Positions 38,169-46,526 of a stretch of 64,000 nt of DNA are shown piece by piece (position 1 is the first letter of the stretch; each line of letters begins with the position of its first letter). The translations under genes were made by a program, and so were the position numbers. The stretch is from the NCBI RefSeq assembly GCF_000021325.1, contig NC_011365.1, positions 3,752,501 through 3,816,500 on the forward strand, read 5' to 3'. Below the pieces are notes generated by a model that had not been told where the DNA came from, did not search any database, and saw only the letters and a list, made by a program, of their open reading frames with translations. The DNA comes from Gluconacetobacter diazotrophicus PA1 5 (GTDB lineage Bacteria; Pseudomonadota; Alphaproteobacteria; Acetobacterales; Acetobacteraceae).

Positions 38169-38366
38169 TTGTCGCCGCCACGGCCGAAGGCGGCAGTTGG
38201 CCTGTCTGCCTTCTGCCGGCTTCGCTGGATATGGCAGTGATGCGTGAATCGATGTATCCGGTCCCGTAAATGGAGGCGGGGGTTATCCGAGGCCGGGCGG
38301 GCAGGCTGGACCTGATCCGATAATGTATCGCGCGTGTAAAGTCCTGGGGGACGGGAACAGGTATCT

Positions 38367-38702
38367 ATGATGACGAAGCGCGGGATGACGGTACTTCTGG
38401 CCGTGGCTGTTGCAGGGTGTGCCCCGGACTACATCGCCAAGCGCCTTACCGGACGCGAGTGCAATGCCGGCTATATCCAGCAGGGCGAGGACTGGTGCGC
38501 GCCGGTAGAAAGGCCCCCGGCCCCGCAGCCCTATTGCACGGCAAGCTGGAACGGCGTGGATTGCTGGAGCCGTCCCGACCTGATGCCGAATGTCGCCCGC
38601 GAAGTCGCGGAGGGCCCGACCGGCCTGACCCAGGACCAGAACGCCAACAGGCTGAACAGTTCGGTCAAGACGGTCCCACCGACGAACGCCTACACCCCAT
38701 AG
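38367..38702 (+). CDS. small putative lipoprotein
   Basis: The product is 111 residues. The signal MTVLLAVAVAGC ends in a lipobox with Cys at residue 18. The mature protein has four further cysteines in two short spacings (RECNAGYIQQGEDWC and PYCTASWNGVDCW), which could form two disulfides. YCTASWNGVDCW resembles a motif I have seen in small alphaproteobacterial lipoproteins, but no function is known to me. It stands between flgD and fliF on the same strand, with gaps of about 200 and 240 nt on either side. Confidence 0.6.
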   Translation: MMTKRGMTVLLAVAVAGCAPDYIAKRLTGRECNAGYIQQGEDWCAPVERPPAPQPYCTASWNGVDCWSRPDLMPNVAREVAEGPTGLTQDQNANRLNSSVKTVPPTNAYTP

Positions 38703-38941
38703 GGGAGACCGGGCGAGCGGAGCCGAGGCTCGGAGCCGTGCGTTGCGTTTTTATCACAAGGGGCCTTTTGTGCCTTTCTGATAGCGCGCGTGTCGCTATT
38801 ATGGTTTACGGATGCTCCAGACTGCCTCGGCGCGGATGACAAGGCGACGGCAAGGCGAGGGGCATGGTCATCGAATAGCTAAATTGCCGGAGGATTTTGT
38901 GGGCTCCAGTTCCAGTATCGTGACAACGTAGCGAATCCTGC

Positions 38942-40585
38942 ATGCAGAACATATTGGCTGGCCTGAAAGGCCTTGGGCGCAAGCAGTTGGCGGCGCTGGG
39001 GGGTGCGGCGGCGGTTCTTCTCACGATACTCGGATTTCTCGTCTTCCAGGGGGGCGGTCAGACGATGGCCCTGCTGTACGGTGATGTCGACCTCGGCGAA
39101 GCCGCCGAAATGATCGACGACCTGGCCAAGGCCCACATCTCTTCCACGACAAGTCCCGACGGAACGAGCATCTACGTTCCACGTGACAAGGTCGCCAGCG
39201 CCCGACTCCTGCTCGCGAAGGACGGCCTGCCCAGCGGCGGAGCGGTAGGCTACGAACTGTTCGACAAGAGCGGGACGCTCACCAGCACGCAGTTCGAGCA
39301 GACGATCAACGAGACGCGGGCCATGGAGGGCGAACTCGAGCGCTCCATCCGCCTCGTCCACGGGGTACGCAACGTCCGGGTTCACCTGGTCCTTCCGCAC
39401 CGCGACCTGTTTTCGACGCAGACCAGCCCGTCACAGGCCAGTGTCGTCCTCGATATCGGCAGGGCAGGGCGCATGGCGCCTGATGGCATCCAGGCGATCC
39501 AGAACCTGGTCGCGGCGGCCGTGCCCGGCCTGCGTCCGCAGAACATATCCATTGTCGATACGCGCGGCGACGTCCTGGTGAAGCCAGGTGACCCCGACAG
39601 CGCTGCCGGCCAGGAATCCACGATCGAAAAGCTTCAGCATGCCGAGGAGCAGCGGCTGGCGCAGGATGTGGAAGACATGCTGGTGCCGACCCTGGGCGCC
39701 GGGCATGTCCGTGCCCGCGCGGCCGTCACCATGGCGACCGACGAAATTCACGAGACGGATGAAAGCTACGATCCCAACCAGCAGGTCCTGCGGTCGGAAC
39801 AGACGACGTCCGACAAGAGCGTGAACACCGAGGCGAGTCCGAACACCACGGTCTCGAACAACCTGCCGAACGCCAACGCCAACCAGGACAACAAGACCGG
39901 TTCGAGCGACGACCGCGAGGAGGACACCAACAACTACGAGATCGGCAAGCGCGTCCGCGTGATCAGCCAGACCCGCCCGCGCGTATCCCGGATCAGCCTC
40001 GCCGTCATGGTCGACGGGATGGTGACGCGGGACAAGAACGGCAAGGATGTCTGGCAGCCGCTCGATACGGCCGAAATCCAGAATATCACGACACTCGCCA
40101 AGACGGCGATCGGGTACGACCAGAGCCGTGGCGACGAGGTGAATGTCGTCTCGATGCGCTTCATGCCTGACGGGGGGCTGGGCTTCCCGACATCGACCGG
40201 CAGCGTGTTGAGTCGCGATACCCTGATCTATATCGCGGAATGGGTCATCCCCATCATCCTGGCGCTTGGCGCCATCTTCATCGGTATCCGGCCGATGCTG
40301 CGGCGCGGTGCGATCAATCTTCCCGCCCTTGCCGCCGGCCACCTGCAGGAGGGACTGCCTGGCATTGCCGGGCATGCCGGCCGCATCGGCAACGAGATGA
40401 CCGGCGCATTGATTCCTTCCGCCCATATCGGCAGCGACGGAACGGTCAGCATCGACGGTATCGAGGGAAAGATGCGGGCCGAGGCGATCGCGAAAGTCGC
40501 AAGCCGCATTGAGGAAAGTACTCAGGAAAGCGTCCTTATCATTCGCAACTGGCTGGCCGAGCCGGATCCGGGGAAGAGAGGCTAG
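38942..40585 (+). CDS. fliF: flagellar MS-ring protein FliF
   Basis: FliF is the first assembled base ring in the inner membrane. The product is 547 residues. TM1 lies at about 16-38 and TM2 at about 430-450 (WVIPIILALGAIFIGIRPML). The ring-building regions include LLYGDVDLGEAAEMIDDLAK, TINETRAMEGELERSIRLVH and VRNVRVHLVLPHRDLFS. YEIGKRVRVISQTRPRVSRI follows. The C-terminal tail (ESVLIIRNWLAE) is the part that binds FliG. fliG starts 2 nt after the stop. Confidence 0.95.
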   Translation: MQNILAGLKGLGRKQLAALGGAAAVLLTILGFLVFQGGGQTMALLYGDVDLGEAAEMIDDLAKAHISSTTSPDGTSIYVPRDKVASARLLLAKDGLPSGGAVGYELFDKSGTLTSTQFEQTINETRAMEGELERSIRLVHGVRNVRVHLVLPHRDLFSTQTSPSQASVVLDIGRAGRMAPDGIQAIQNLVAAAVPGLRPQNISIVDTRGDVLVKPGDPDSAAGQESTIEKLQHAEEQRLAQDVEDMLVPTLGAGHVRARAAVTMATDEIHETDESYDPNQQVLRSEQTTSDKSVNTEASPNTTVSNNLPNANANQDNKTGSSDDREEDTNNYEIGKRVRVISQTRPRVSRISLAVMVDGMVTRDKNGKDVWQPLDTAEIQNITTLAKTAIGYDQSRGDEVNVVSMRFMPDGGLGFPTSTGSVLSRDTLIYIAEWVIPIILALGAIFIGIRPMLRRGAINLPALAAGHLQEGLPGIAGHAGRIGNEMTGALIPSAHIGSDGTVSIDGIEGKMRAEAIAKVASRIEESTQESVLIIRNWLAEPDPGKRG

Positions 40586-40587
40586 AC

Positions 40588-41640
40588 ATGGCCGAGGCAC
40601 CAGTAACTCCACTCGACGGCGGCCGGATGCCCGAGCCCGCGCCGGTGCATCTGTCCGGCAAGCAGAAGGCCGCCATTCTCATGCTCGCCGTGGGGCGTGA
40701 TGAATCGGTGAAGATCCTGAAGTTCCTGCAGGAAGACGAAATCCGCGACATCTCCGTCGCTATGGCGAGCCTCGGCCTGATCAGGGCCGACCTCGTGGAA
40801 TCCGTCTGTCACGAATTCACAAGAAACTTCGAATCCTCCGAAGGGCTTGTGGGAACGTTCGAGACTACGGAAGAACTGCTGCGCAAGGCCCTGCCCGAGG
40901 AGCAGGTCGAGAAGATCATGGATGAAATCCGTGGTCCGACCGGCAGGACGATGTGGGACAAGCTGGCGAACGTGCAGGAAACGGTGCTCGCCAACTATCT
41001 TCGCAGCGAGTACCCGCAGACGGCCGCGGTCATTCTGAGCCGGCTGCTGCCCGCGCATGCCGCGCGCGTTCTCGCCCTGCTTCCCGAGGATTACGCGACC
41101 GACGTCATGATGCGGATCCTGCACATGGAGACCGTGCAGAAGGACGTTCTGGACAGCGTCGAAGCGACGCTGCGGTCCGAGTTCATTTCGTCCCTGGGGC
41201 GCTCGGCCAAGCGCGACAGCTACGAGCTTCTTGCGGAAGTCTTCAATAATTTCGACCGCAAGACAGAGACGCGTCTGATGGAGTCGATGGACAAGCGCAA
41301 TCACGACGATATGGAAAAAGTGAAGGCGCTGATGTTCACCTTCGAGGACATCAAGCGCCTGTCGCACGAATACCTCATGCGGATCGTCAACGAGATCGAT
41401 CGCGAGAAGCTGCCGCTGGCCCTGAAGGGGGCGTCCGAGACGGTGCGCAAGATGTTCCTGCAATGCATGTCGAAGCGCGCCGGAAGCATCCTTCTCGAAG
41501 AGATCGCGGCACTCGGGCCGGTTCGCGTCAGGGACGCGGACATGGCGCAGATGGATATCGTGCTGACCATCAAGAAGATGGCCAACGCCGGTATCATCGA
41601 CCTGACCGAAAACGGCGGCAACGACGAGATCATTCAGTGA
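40588..41640 (+). CDS. fliG: flagellar motor switch protein FliG
   Basis: FliG is the torque-generating C-ring protein. The product is 350 residues. KQKAAILMLAVGRDESVKIL marks the N domain. EYPQTAAVILSRLLPAHAAR carries the EHPQ-type motif as EYPQ. The C-terminal torque helix is KGASETVRKMFLQCMSKRAG, followed by LEEIAALGPVRVRDADMAQM. All the expected charge pattern is present. Its stop overlaps the fliH GTG start (GTGA). Confidence 0.96.
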   Translation: MAEAPVTPLDGGRMPEPAPVHLSGKQKAAILMLAVGRDESVKILKFLQEDEIRDISVAMASLGLIRADLVESVCHEFTRNFESSEGLVGTFETTEELLRKALPEEQVEKIMDEIRGPTGRTMWDKLANVQETVLANYLRSEYPQTAAVILSRLLPAHAARVLALLPEDYATDVMMRILHMETVQKDVLDSVEATLRSEFISSLGRSAKRDSYELLAEVFNNFDRKTETRLMESMDKRNHDDMEKVKALMFTFEDIKRLSHEYLMRIVNEIDREKLPLALKGASETVRKMFLQCMSKRAGSILLEEIAALGPVRVRDADMAQMDIVLTIKKMANAGIIDLTENGGNDEIIQ

Positions 41641-42335
41641 CGGCGGCGTTCCGGCCAATCCGGCGGCTGTTCGTTGATGTGGAGGATTTCGCCGCTCCCG
41701 TAAGGGACATGGACGCGGTCGTTGCGCATGCGGATAATCCGCAGCAGGAGCCCGCGCCTGAACCCGAGCCCGATCCCGATCTTCTCACGATGACGCAGGC
41801 CGACCTGGACAGCCTGCGCGAGGCCGCCTTCAACGCGGGCCTTGAAAAAGGCGCGCGGGACAGGGAAGAGGTGCTGCAGGGGCAATTCGCGTCCAGCCTG
41901 TCTTCCGTTGCCGCCGCGTTCGAGGCGGAGAACGGCCGGCGAAACCAATTGGTGGCGGATGCCGGGAAATCCTTCGTGGCGACCGTCGTCGATGTCGTCC
42001 GGAGCCTGACGGCGCTCGACGGGGATGTCCTGGCCGGCATGCAGCGGGATCTTCTTTCCGATGCCTTGGCGTTCGTGGCGGAATGCGAGGGCGCCGTTAC
42101 GGTCCAGTGCAGCACGGCCGATGTCCCGCGCCTGCAGGCGCTCGTCACGGGGGACAAGATCGTCCAGATCGAGGCGGTGCCGGGCATTGATGAGGGGAAG
42201 GTACGCATCGTATCGGCCGCGAACGTCATCGTCATCGATCCGGAACAGTGGCGAAAATCCGTTGCCGAGAAAATTGTTGCCGCAGTGACGGCCCTCGCGG
42301 AGCGGCGCGTGGATCAGGGCGTGCAGAAAGCATAG
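41637..42335 (+). CDS. fliH: flagellar export regulator FliH
   Basis: FliH is the ATPase-binding stator protein of the export apparatus. The product is 232 residues from a GTG start within the GTGA overlap with fliG; no ATG is suitably placed. A Pro/Glu/Asp-rich stretch (EPAPEPEPDPD) precedes helical segments (LREAAFNAGLEKGARDREEV). The V-ATPase E-subunit-like end is VQIEAVPGIDEGKVRIVSAA with VIDPEQWRKSVAEKI. Position and domain pattern make the call, as sequence identity in the family is low. Confidence 0.85.
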   Translation: MTAAFRPIRRLFVDVEDFAAPVRDMDAVVAHADNPQQEPAPEPEPDPDLLTMTQADLDSLREAAFNAGLEKGARDREEVLQGQFASSLSSVAAAFEAENGRRNQLVADAGKSFVATVVDVVRSLTALDGDVLAGMQRDLLSDALAFVAECEGAVTVQCSTADVPRLQALVTGDKIVQIEAVPGIDEGKVRIVSAANVIVIDPEQWRKSVAEKIVAAVTALAERRVDQGVQKA

Positions 42336-42352
42336 ATCAGGCGGAGAGTACC

Positions 42353-42730
42353 ATGAGCACTAACGACCCAGGCATCGGACTTGAGGATTTCTCCAGCGCC
42401 GCTCCGTCGCCCGCGGGCGCGGAGCCGGATGGCAGCGCAACGGCGGCCGGCCGGAAGCAGAAGAATGGCGACGGCTCCGGCCAGATGGAAGCGGTCTACG
42501 ACATCCCGGTGAAGATCACGGCCGTGATCGGTTCGGCGACGATGCCCGTCAGCCAGTTGCTCAAGCTCGGTCGCGGCGCGGTCGTGGAACTGGACAGGAA
42601 GTTGGGGGAGGCCGTGGATATCTATGCGAACAACCGGCTGATCGCCCGGGGCGAGGTCGTCGTGGTCGATGACAACCATATCGGCGTGACAATGACAGAG
42701 ATCATTTCGTCGGCCGCCGTGTCCGGCTAG
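42353..42730 (+). CDS. fliN: flagellar motor switch protein FliN
   Basis: The product is 125 residues. The SpoA domain covers about 48-120: YDIPVKITAVIGSATMPVSQ, LLKLGRGAVVELDRKLGEAV and DIYANNRLIARGEVVVVDDN. It forms the base of the C ring and docks FliH. The first 45 residues are an unconserved linker (SSAAPSPAGAEPDG). The ATG at 42353 has GGAGAG 6 nt upstream, which excludes the longer frame beginning at 42248. Confidence 0.95.
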   Translation: MSTNDPGIGLEDFSSAAPSPAGAEPDGSATAAGRKQKNGDGSGQMEAVYDIPVKITAVIGSATMPVSQLLKLGRGAVVELDRKLGEAVDIYANNRLIARGEVVVVDDNHIGVTMTEIISSAAVSG

Positions 42731-42741
42731 GAGACATCGGA

Positions 42742-43116
42742 ATGTCCGGGACAGGTGTTCCGAACATGTCCCAGACCGGGTCGCTCGCGCATGGCACGGG
42801 ACCGTTCGCCACCGTGTGGCTGACGGGCCTCGCGTCGTTCGCCATCGTCATCGCGCTTATCCTTCTGTGCCGCTACGGCCTGAAATTCCTTGAGCCCTAT
42901 CTGTTGAAGGCGCGCCGGACACGTAGCCTCGCGATGGTGGAGAGCCTGGCCATCGACCCGCGTCGGCGCGTCAGCCTGATAAGGTGCGGCGAGAAGACGG
43001 CCCTGATCCTGACTGGTGGAGGAAATGACGTGTTTCTGGGTTGGATGGATGGCGAGGACGGCCGGCCGCGACCGGTGGCGCCCTCGGCCAATTCCGCGAG
43101 CGATCCAGGCGAATGA
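42742..43116 (+). CDS. fliO: flagellar export protein FliO
   Basis: The product is 124 residues. One membrane helix at about 25-45 (VWLTGLASFAIVIALILLCR) is followed by the cytoplasmic beta domain. There, SLAMVESLAIDPRRRVSLIR and CGEKTALILTGGGNDVFL are the family signature. FliO helps assemble the FliP-FliR pore. It is 11 nt after fliN and separated from the fliP start by 1 nt. Confidence 0.88.
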   Translation: MSGTGVPNMSQTGSLAHGTGPFATVWLTGLASFAIVIALILLCRYGLKFLEPYLLKARRTRSLAMVESLAIDPRRRVSLIRCGEKTALILTGGGNDVFLGWMDGEDGRPRPVAPSANSASDPGE

Positions 43117-43117
43117 C

Positions 43118-43918
43118 GTGAATACCGGAGCGAACGCGTTGACATCTCGGTCATCCACGGGGCGTGCCGCCAGGTTCGGTGCCGTCGTCATGTGCGTCGT
43201 AGCGGGTGCCGTGCTGGCTGGCATGCCGACATTGGCCCACGCCCAGTCCCTGTCGCTGGATCTGGGGAAGGGGATGGGTGACGCGGGAACGACCAGCCGC
43301 CTCGTCCAGTTGACGGCGCTGATCACGATTCTCTCGCTTGCGCCCAGCCTGCTGGTGATGGTGACCGCCTTCACGCGGATCATCGTCGTGCTGTCCCTGT
43401 TGCGTGGTGCGATCGGGGCGCAGGGGGCCCCTCCCAACACGGTACTGATCGGCCTGGCGCTGTTCCTGACCTTCTTCGTCATGCAGCCTGTTTTCCAACA
43501 ATCATGGGATCATGGCATCGTCCCCATGATGGATGGCCGCGTCAGTGAAATGGAAGGCCTGACGGCCGCGGCAGAGCCGTTCCGGACGTTCATGCTGGCG
43601 AACGCGCGGCCGGCCGACATCACGACGTTTCTGCATCTCGCAAACGTGCCGCCGCCGGCGACGCCTGCCGAGACGCCGTGGCGGGTGATCATGCCGGCCT
43701 TCATGATCGGCGAACTCAGCCGCGGTTTCGAGATGGGATTCCTGCTCTACCTGCCGTTCCTGGTCATCGACATCGTCACGTCGAGCGTCCTCATGAGTCT
43801 CGGCATGATGATGCTCCCGCCTGCCACGATCTCCCTGCCGTTCAAGCTGATCTTCTTCGTCATGGTGGATGGGTGGCAGATGGTGGCGGGGGGATTGGTC
43901 AGAAGCTTCGGGGGCTGA
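43118..43918 (+). CDS. fliP: flagellar export protein FliP
   Basis: FliP is the main subunit of the export pore. The product is 266 residues from a GTG start. A cleavable signal (FGAVVMCVVAGAVLAGMPTL ending AHAQ) is followed by ILSLAPSLLVMVTAFTRIIV, VLSLLR and PPNTVLIGLALFLTFFVMQP. Later come MPAFMIGELSRGFEMGFLLY and IDIVTSSVLMSLGMMMLPPA. A TTG at 43139 is another possible start. It ends the long same-strand series that begins at 29176. Confidence 0.94.
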   Translation: MNTGANALTSRSSTGRAARFGAVVMCVVAGAVLAGMPTLAHAQSLSLDLGKGMGDAGTTSRLVQLTALITILSLAPSLLVMVTAFTRIIVVLSLLRGAIGAQGAPPNTVLIGLALFLTFFVMQPVFQQSWDHGIVPMMDGRVSEMEGLTAAAEPFRTFMLANARPADITTFLHLANVPPPATPAETPWRVIMPAFMIGELSRGFEMGFLLYLPFLVIDIVTSSVLMSLGMMMLPPATISLPFKLIFFVMVDGWQMVAGGLVRSFGG

Positions 43919-44309
43919 CCGAAGCGGCGACCGCCAAGGGTGATCCTGTTTCGTTACAGTATTGGTTTTTGGGAAGAATTCCTTCCCGAAGGCCGTCTGG
44001 GGCTTGCCGGGCATCGGTAGAGGAGGATCGGGGATCAGGATAGCCATGCGAAAGCCTTGAACGACGGGCTTGACAGAGTTGCGCGCTTGGACGATCGCCT
44101 TGTTGTAGCGGCTCCCACGCAATAAAGACATGTAGTCATGAAGCATCTAAACTGGCTTGGATGATGTCCGGGCGTTTTCCACGGTTGGTGGCCGGCAAGG
44201 CGGCGATGAAAAGGCCATCGGCACCAGACGTACTATATGAGGCGGGAATTGGTGCGCTGGCGCTTCCATGCGTGGCACCCCGTGAAACAAGAAGGGAAGT
44301 TGCATCCGC
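43919..44309. other. 391-bp intergenic region before the che operon
   Basis: No gene is supported here. A stem GGGAAG/CTTCCC (about 43971-43988) has T residues before it and none after it, so it is not a standard plus-strand terminator of fliP. AAAAGGCCATCGG near 44210 and TACTATATGAGG near 44230 resemble pieces of the GGCCATATAG element but are not exact. The che promoter presumably lies here. Confidence 0.4.
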
Positions 44310-45806
44310 ATGCTGAAGTGGCTGAACCAGGACGCCCCGCTGCGCGTCAAGATCAGGATAGCTATGCTGTGTCTGGAAGCTTACCTGATGCTCCAGATCA
44401 TCATCGAGGCAGTAGGTTATCTCAATCACGAGCCGGTCGAGCATATGTTCCTGATGAACATGAGCGCGCTCGGCTTTGGTGAAATCGTCGTCTATGCGCT
44501 GTGGTACGCCTTGACGATCGGGGTCACGACCCCTCTGGAGCAGATCGTCGATATCGGCGAGAGTCTGGGGCGTGGCGAGATCAGTGGTGATGTTCCGTTC
44601 CTCGACAACAAGGACGGGGTGGGCCGCCTGGCCCGCGTGATGGTCTCGTTCGCCCGGAGCGTGCGGGAACAGAGCGAGGCCAAGTCGCGCCAGGATGCGA
44701 TGGCCGAGGAAATCAAGGAATCGCTCAAGCGCAGCCAGGAACGCGACCGGCAGACGCACGAGGTCATCGAATCTCTCGGCTCGGCCCTGGCGGATATGGC
44801 CAAGGGCGACCTGCGGGTGCGGATCTCGGGCGCGATCTTCGACGGCGAATTCACGCCGCTGCGTGACGCGTTCAATCACTCGGCGTTGCGCCTGAGCGAG
44901 GCGCTGCGGGCCGTGGCCAGCAACTCCGACCTGATTGCGACCGGCGCCACCGAGATCTCGACCGCTTCCGACGACCTTGCGAAGCGGACCGAGAAGCAGG
45001 CGGCGAATCTCGGCCAGGCGGCGGCGTCCGTCCGCACCGTCACCGACGGCGTGCAGCGCAACGCGAAGGCCTGCGCGGAGGCCAATGCCGAGACGAGACA
45101 GGCTCAGGAGAAGGTCAAGTCGGCCACCGGGGTCATGGCCGAAACGACCGAGGCGATGGACGGGATCAAGAAGTCGTCCGACGCGATCGGCGAGATCATC
45201 TCGGTCATCGACGGCATCGCGTTCCAGACCAACGTCCTGGCCCTGAACGCGGGCGTCGAGGCGGCCCGTGCCGGTGACGCGGGACGCGGCTTCGCGGTGG
45301 TGGCGCAGGAAGTGCGGTCCCTGGCCGAGCAGTCGGCCAAGTCGGCGCGAGAGATCAAGCGACTGATTTCCGTTTCCGCCGATCAGGTCGTCAAGGGCGT
45401 CGACCTGGTGCAGCAGACCGGTCATTACTTGGCCGAGTTCGCGGTAAGCACGGAAAACATCGCGACCCGGGTCGGGGAGATCTCGGTCTCCACGCAGGAC
45501 CAGGCCCAGCGCCTGTCCGAGATCACGGCCTCGATCGGCGACATGGACCAGGTGACGCAGCAGAATGCCGCCATGGTCGAGCAGACGACGGCTGCCAGCC
45601 ACAACCTGACCGCCGAGACCAGGACGCTGGCGCAGACGCTCAGCCGGTTCAAGATCGGCATGGGGCGAGAAAACGGGATTGCCGGCCAGAGTCCCGCGAA
45701 GCTTCCGCCCGCGCGGGCGGTCGTCAAGCCAAGCCGGGTCGCGGAAACCGCGCTCGCCACGCCACTTTCGACAACGTCTTCCGACAGTGGATGGGAGGAA
45801 TTCTGA
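44310..45806 (+). CDS. chemoreceptor lacking a periplasmic sensor (McpE/IcpA-like position)
   Basis: The product is 498 residues. Two membrane helices at about 15-36 and 48-72 are joined by only about a dozen residues, so there is no periplasmic ligand domain. A HAMP-like region and long coiled coil follow. The signalling tip is [20 protein letters not shown] then [20 protein letters not shown]. The protein ends in GWEEF, a good match to the xWxxF pentapeptide that tethers CheR and CheB. It is the first gene of the che operon, the place held by icpA/mcpE in rhizobia. The STAS gene starts inside its stop (TGATG). Confidence 0.9.
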   Translation: MLKWLNQDAPLRVKIRIAMLCLEAYLMLQIIIEAVGYLNHEPVEHMFLMNMSALGFGEIVVYALWYALTIGVTTPLEQIVDIGESLGRGEISGDVPFLDNKDGVGRLARVMVSFARSVREQSEAKSRQDAMAEEIKESLKRSQERDRQTHEVIESLGSALADMAKGDLRVRISGAIFDGEFTPLRDAFNHSALRLSEALRAVASNSDLIATGATEISTASDDLAKRTEKQAANLGQAAASVRTVTDGVQRNAKACAEANAETRQAQEKVKSATGVMAETTEAMDGIKKSSDAIGEIISVIDGIAFQTNVLALNAGVEAARAGDAGRGFAVVAQEVRSLAEQSAKSAREIKRLISVSADQVVKGVDLVQQTGHYLAEFAVSTENIATRVGEISVSTQDQAQRLSEITASIGDMDQVTQQNAAMVEQTTAASHNLTAETRTLAQTLSRFKIGMGRENGIAGQSPAKLPPARAVVKPSRVAETALATPLSTTSSDSGWEEF

Positions 45807-46123
45807 TGGCGGCCGCTTCCTTGTCCACATCTATCGAGTCCGGTGCCGGTCCCGCGGTCTGCGTGACGCTGCCCGAGCGTCTGGATACCGCCGCAGCCTT
45901 TGCGCTGAAGGGCATGATCGAACAGGCGAAGGAACAGGGTGGGGCGAACGGGGTCAGCCTTGATTCGTCGGGCGTTGCCTATGTCGGCGGCCTGTGCCTG
46001 CAGATCCTTGTCGCAAGCGGATGTCCGCTCGTTTCGCCCTCAGAGCAGGTCAAGGAAGCGTACTCGCTTTTCGGGACGGGTGAATTCCTGTCAGAACCAC
46101 TCACCCTTCCCGTGGAGCAATGA
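45806..46123 (+). CDS. STAS-domain protein of the che operon (CheS-like position)
   Basis: The product is 105 residues, a single STAS fold (VTLPERLDTAAAFALKGMIE). The segment where anti-sigma antagonists carry the phosphorylated serine reads VSLDSSGVAYVGGLCLQILV. Aligning on D-S-S-G-V puts Gly-Gly-Leu where Asp-Ser-Ser would be, so it probably cannot be phosphorylated at the usual site. In rhizobia a small protein gene (cheS) occupies the same slot and aids CheY1 dephosphorylation through CheA; whether this is its counterpart is inferred from position. It overlaps the receptor gene and cheY1. Confidence 0.75.
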   Translation: MAAASLSTSIESGAGPAVCVTLPERLDTAAAFALKGMIEQAKEQGGANGVSLDSSGVAYVGGLCLQILVASGCPLVSPSEQVKEAYSLFGTGEFLSEPLTLPVEQ

Positions 46124-46509
46124 ACATGGTGGGAAAACCGGCTGTGCGCGTCCTCACCATCGACGATTCCCGGACCATGCAGGGCATGCTGCGCAAGGCC
46201 CTGGAAGGGAACGGATACGATGTCATCCAGGGCGGCGACGGAGTGGAAGGGATCGAGGTCCTGAAGGCCGCCAGTCCGTCCCCCAACGCGATCATTACCG
46301 ACATCAACATGCCGCGCATGGACGGGTTCGAGGTGATCGAGGCGGTCCGCAAGATGGACCAGTTCAAGCATCTCCCGATCATCGTCCTGACCACGGAAAG
46401 TGATCCCGAGAAGAAGGCCAGGGCCCGCGCGGCCGGGGCGACGGGGTGGATCGTCAAGCCATTCAGCACCGACAGTCTCGTGGCGGCGATCCGCCGGGTT
46501 ACCGCCTGA
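46120..46509 (+). CDS. cheY1: chemotaxis response regulator CheY (first copy)
   Basis: The product is 129 residues, a single receiver domain. The acidic pair is in VLTIDDSRTM, the phosphoacceptor Asp61 in IITDINMPRMDGFE, the Thr in IIVLTTES and the Lys in GWIVKPF. All are intact. In two-CheY systems of this operon type, the CheY next to cheA usually acts as a phosphate sink while the other drives the motor; which is which cannot be told here. The start overlaps the STAS gene stop (ATGA). Confidence 0.93.
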   Translation: MNMVGKPAVRVLTIDDSRTMQGMLRKALEGNGYDVIQGGDGVEGIEVLKAASPSPNAIITDINMPRMDGFEVIEAVRKMDQFKHLPIIVLTTESDPEKKARARAAGATGWIVKPFSTDSLVAAIRRVTA

Positions 46510-46526
46510 CAGGGAGGAGCACCAGA

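Noticed and set aside
44136-45830. Minus-strand open frame of 564 codons
   Set aside because: Antisense of the chemoreceptor at 44310; Arg/Leu/Asp-rich shadow sequence.
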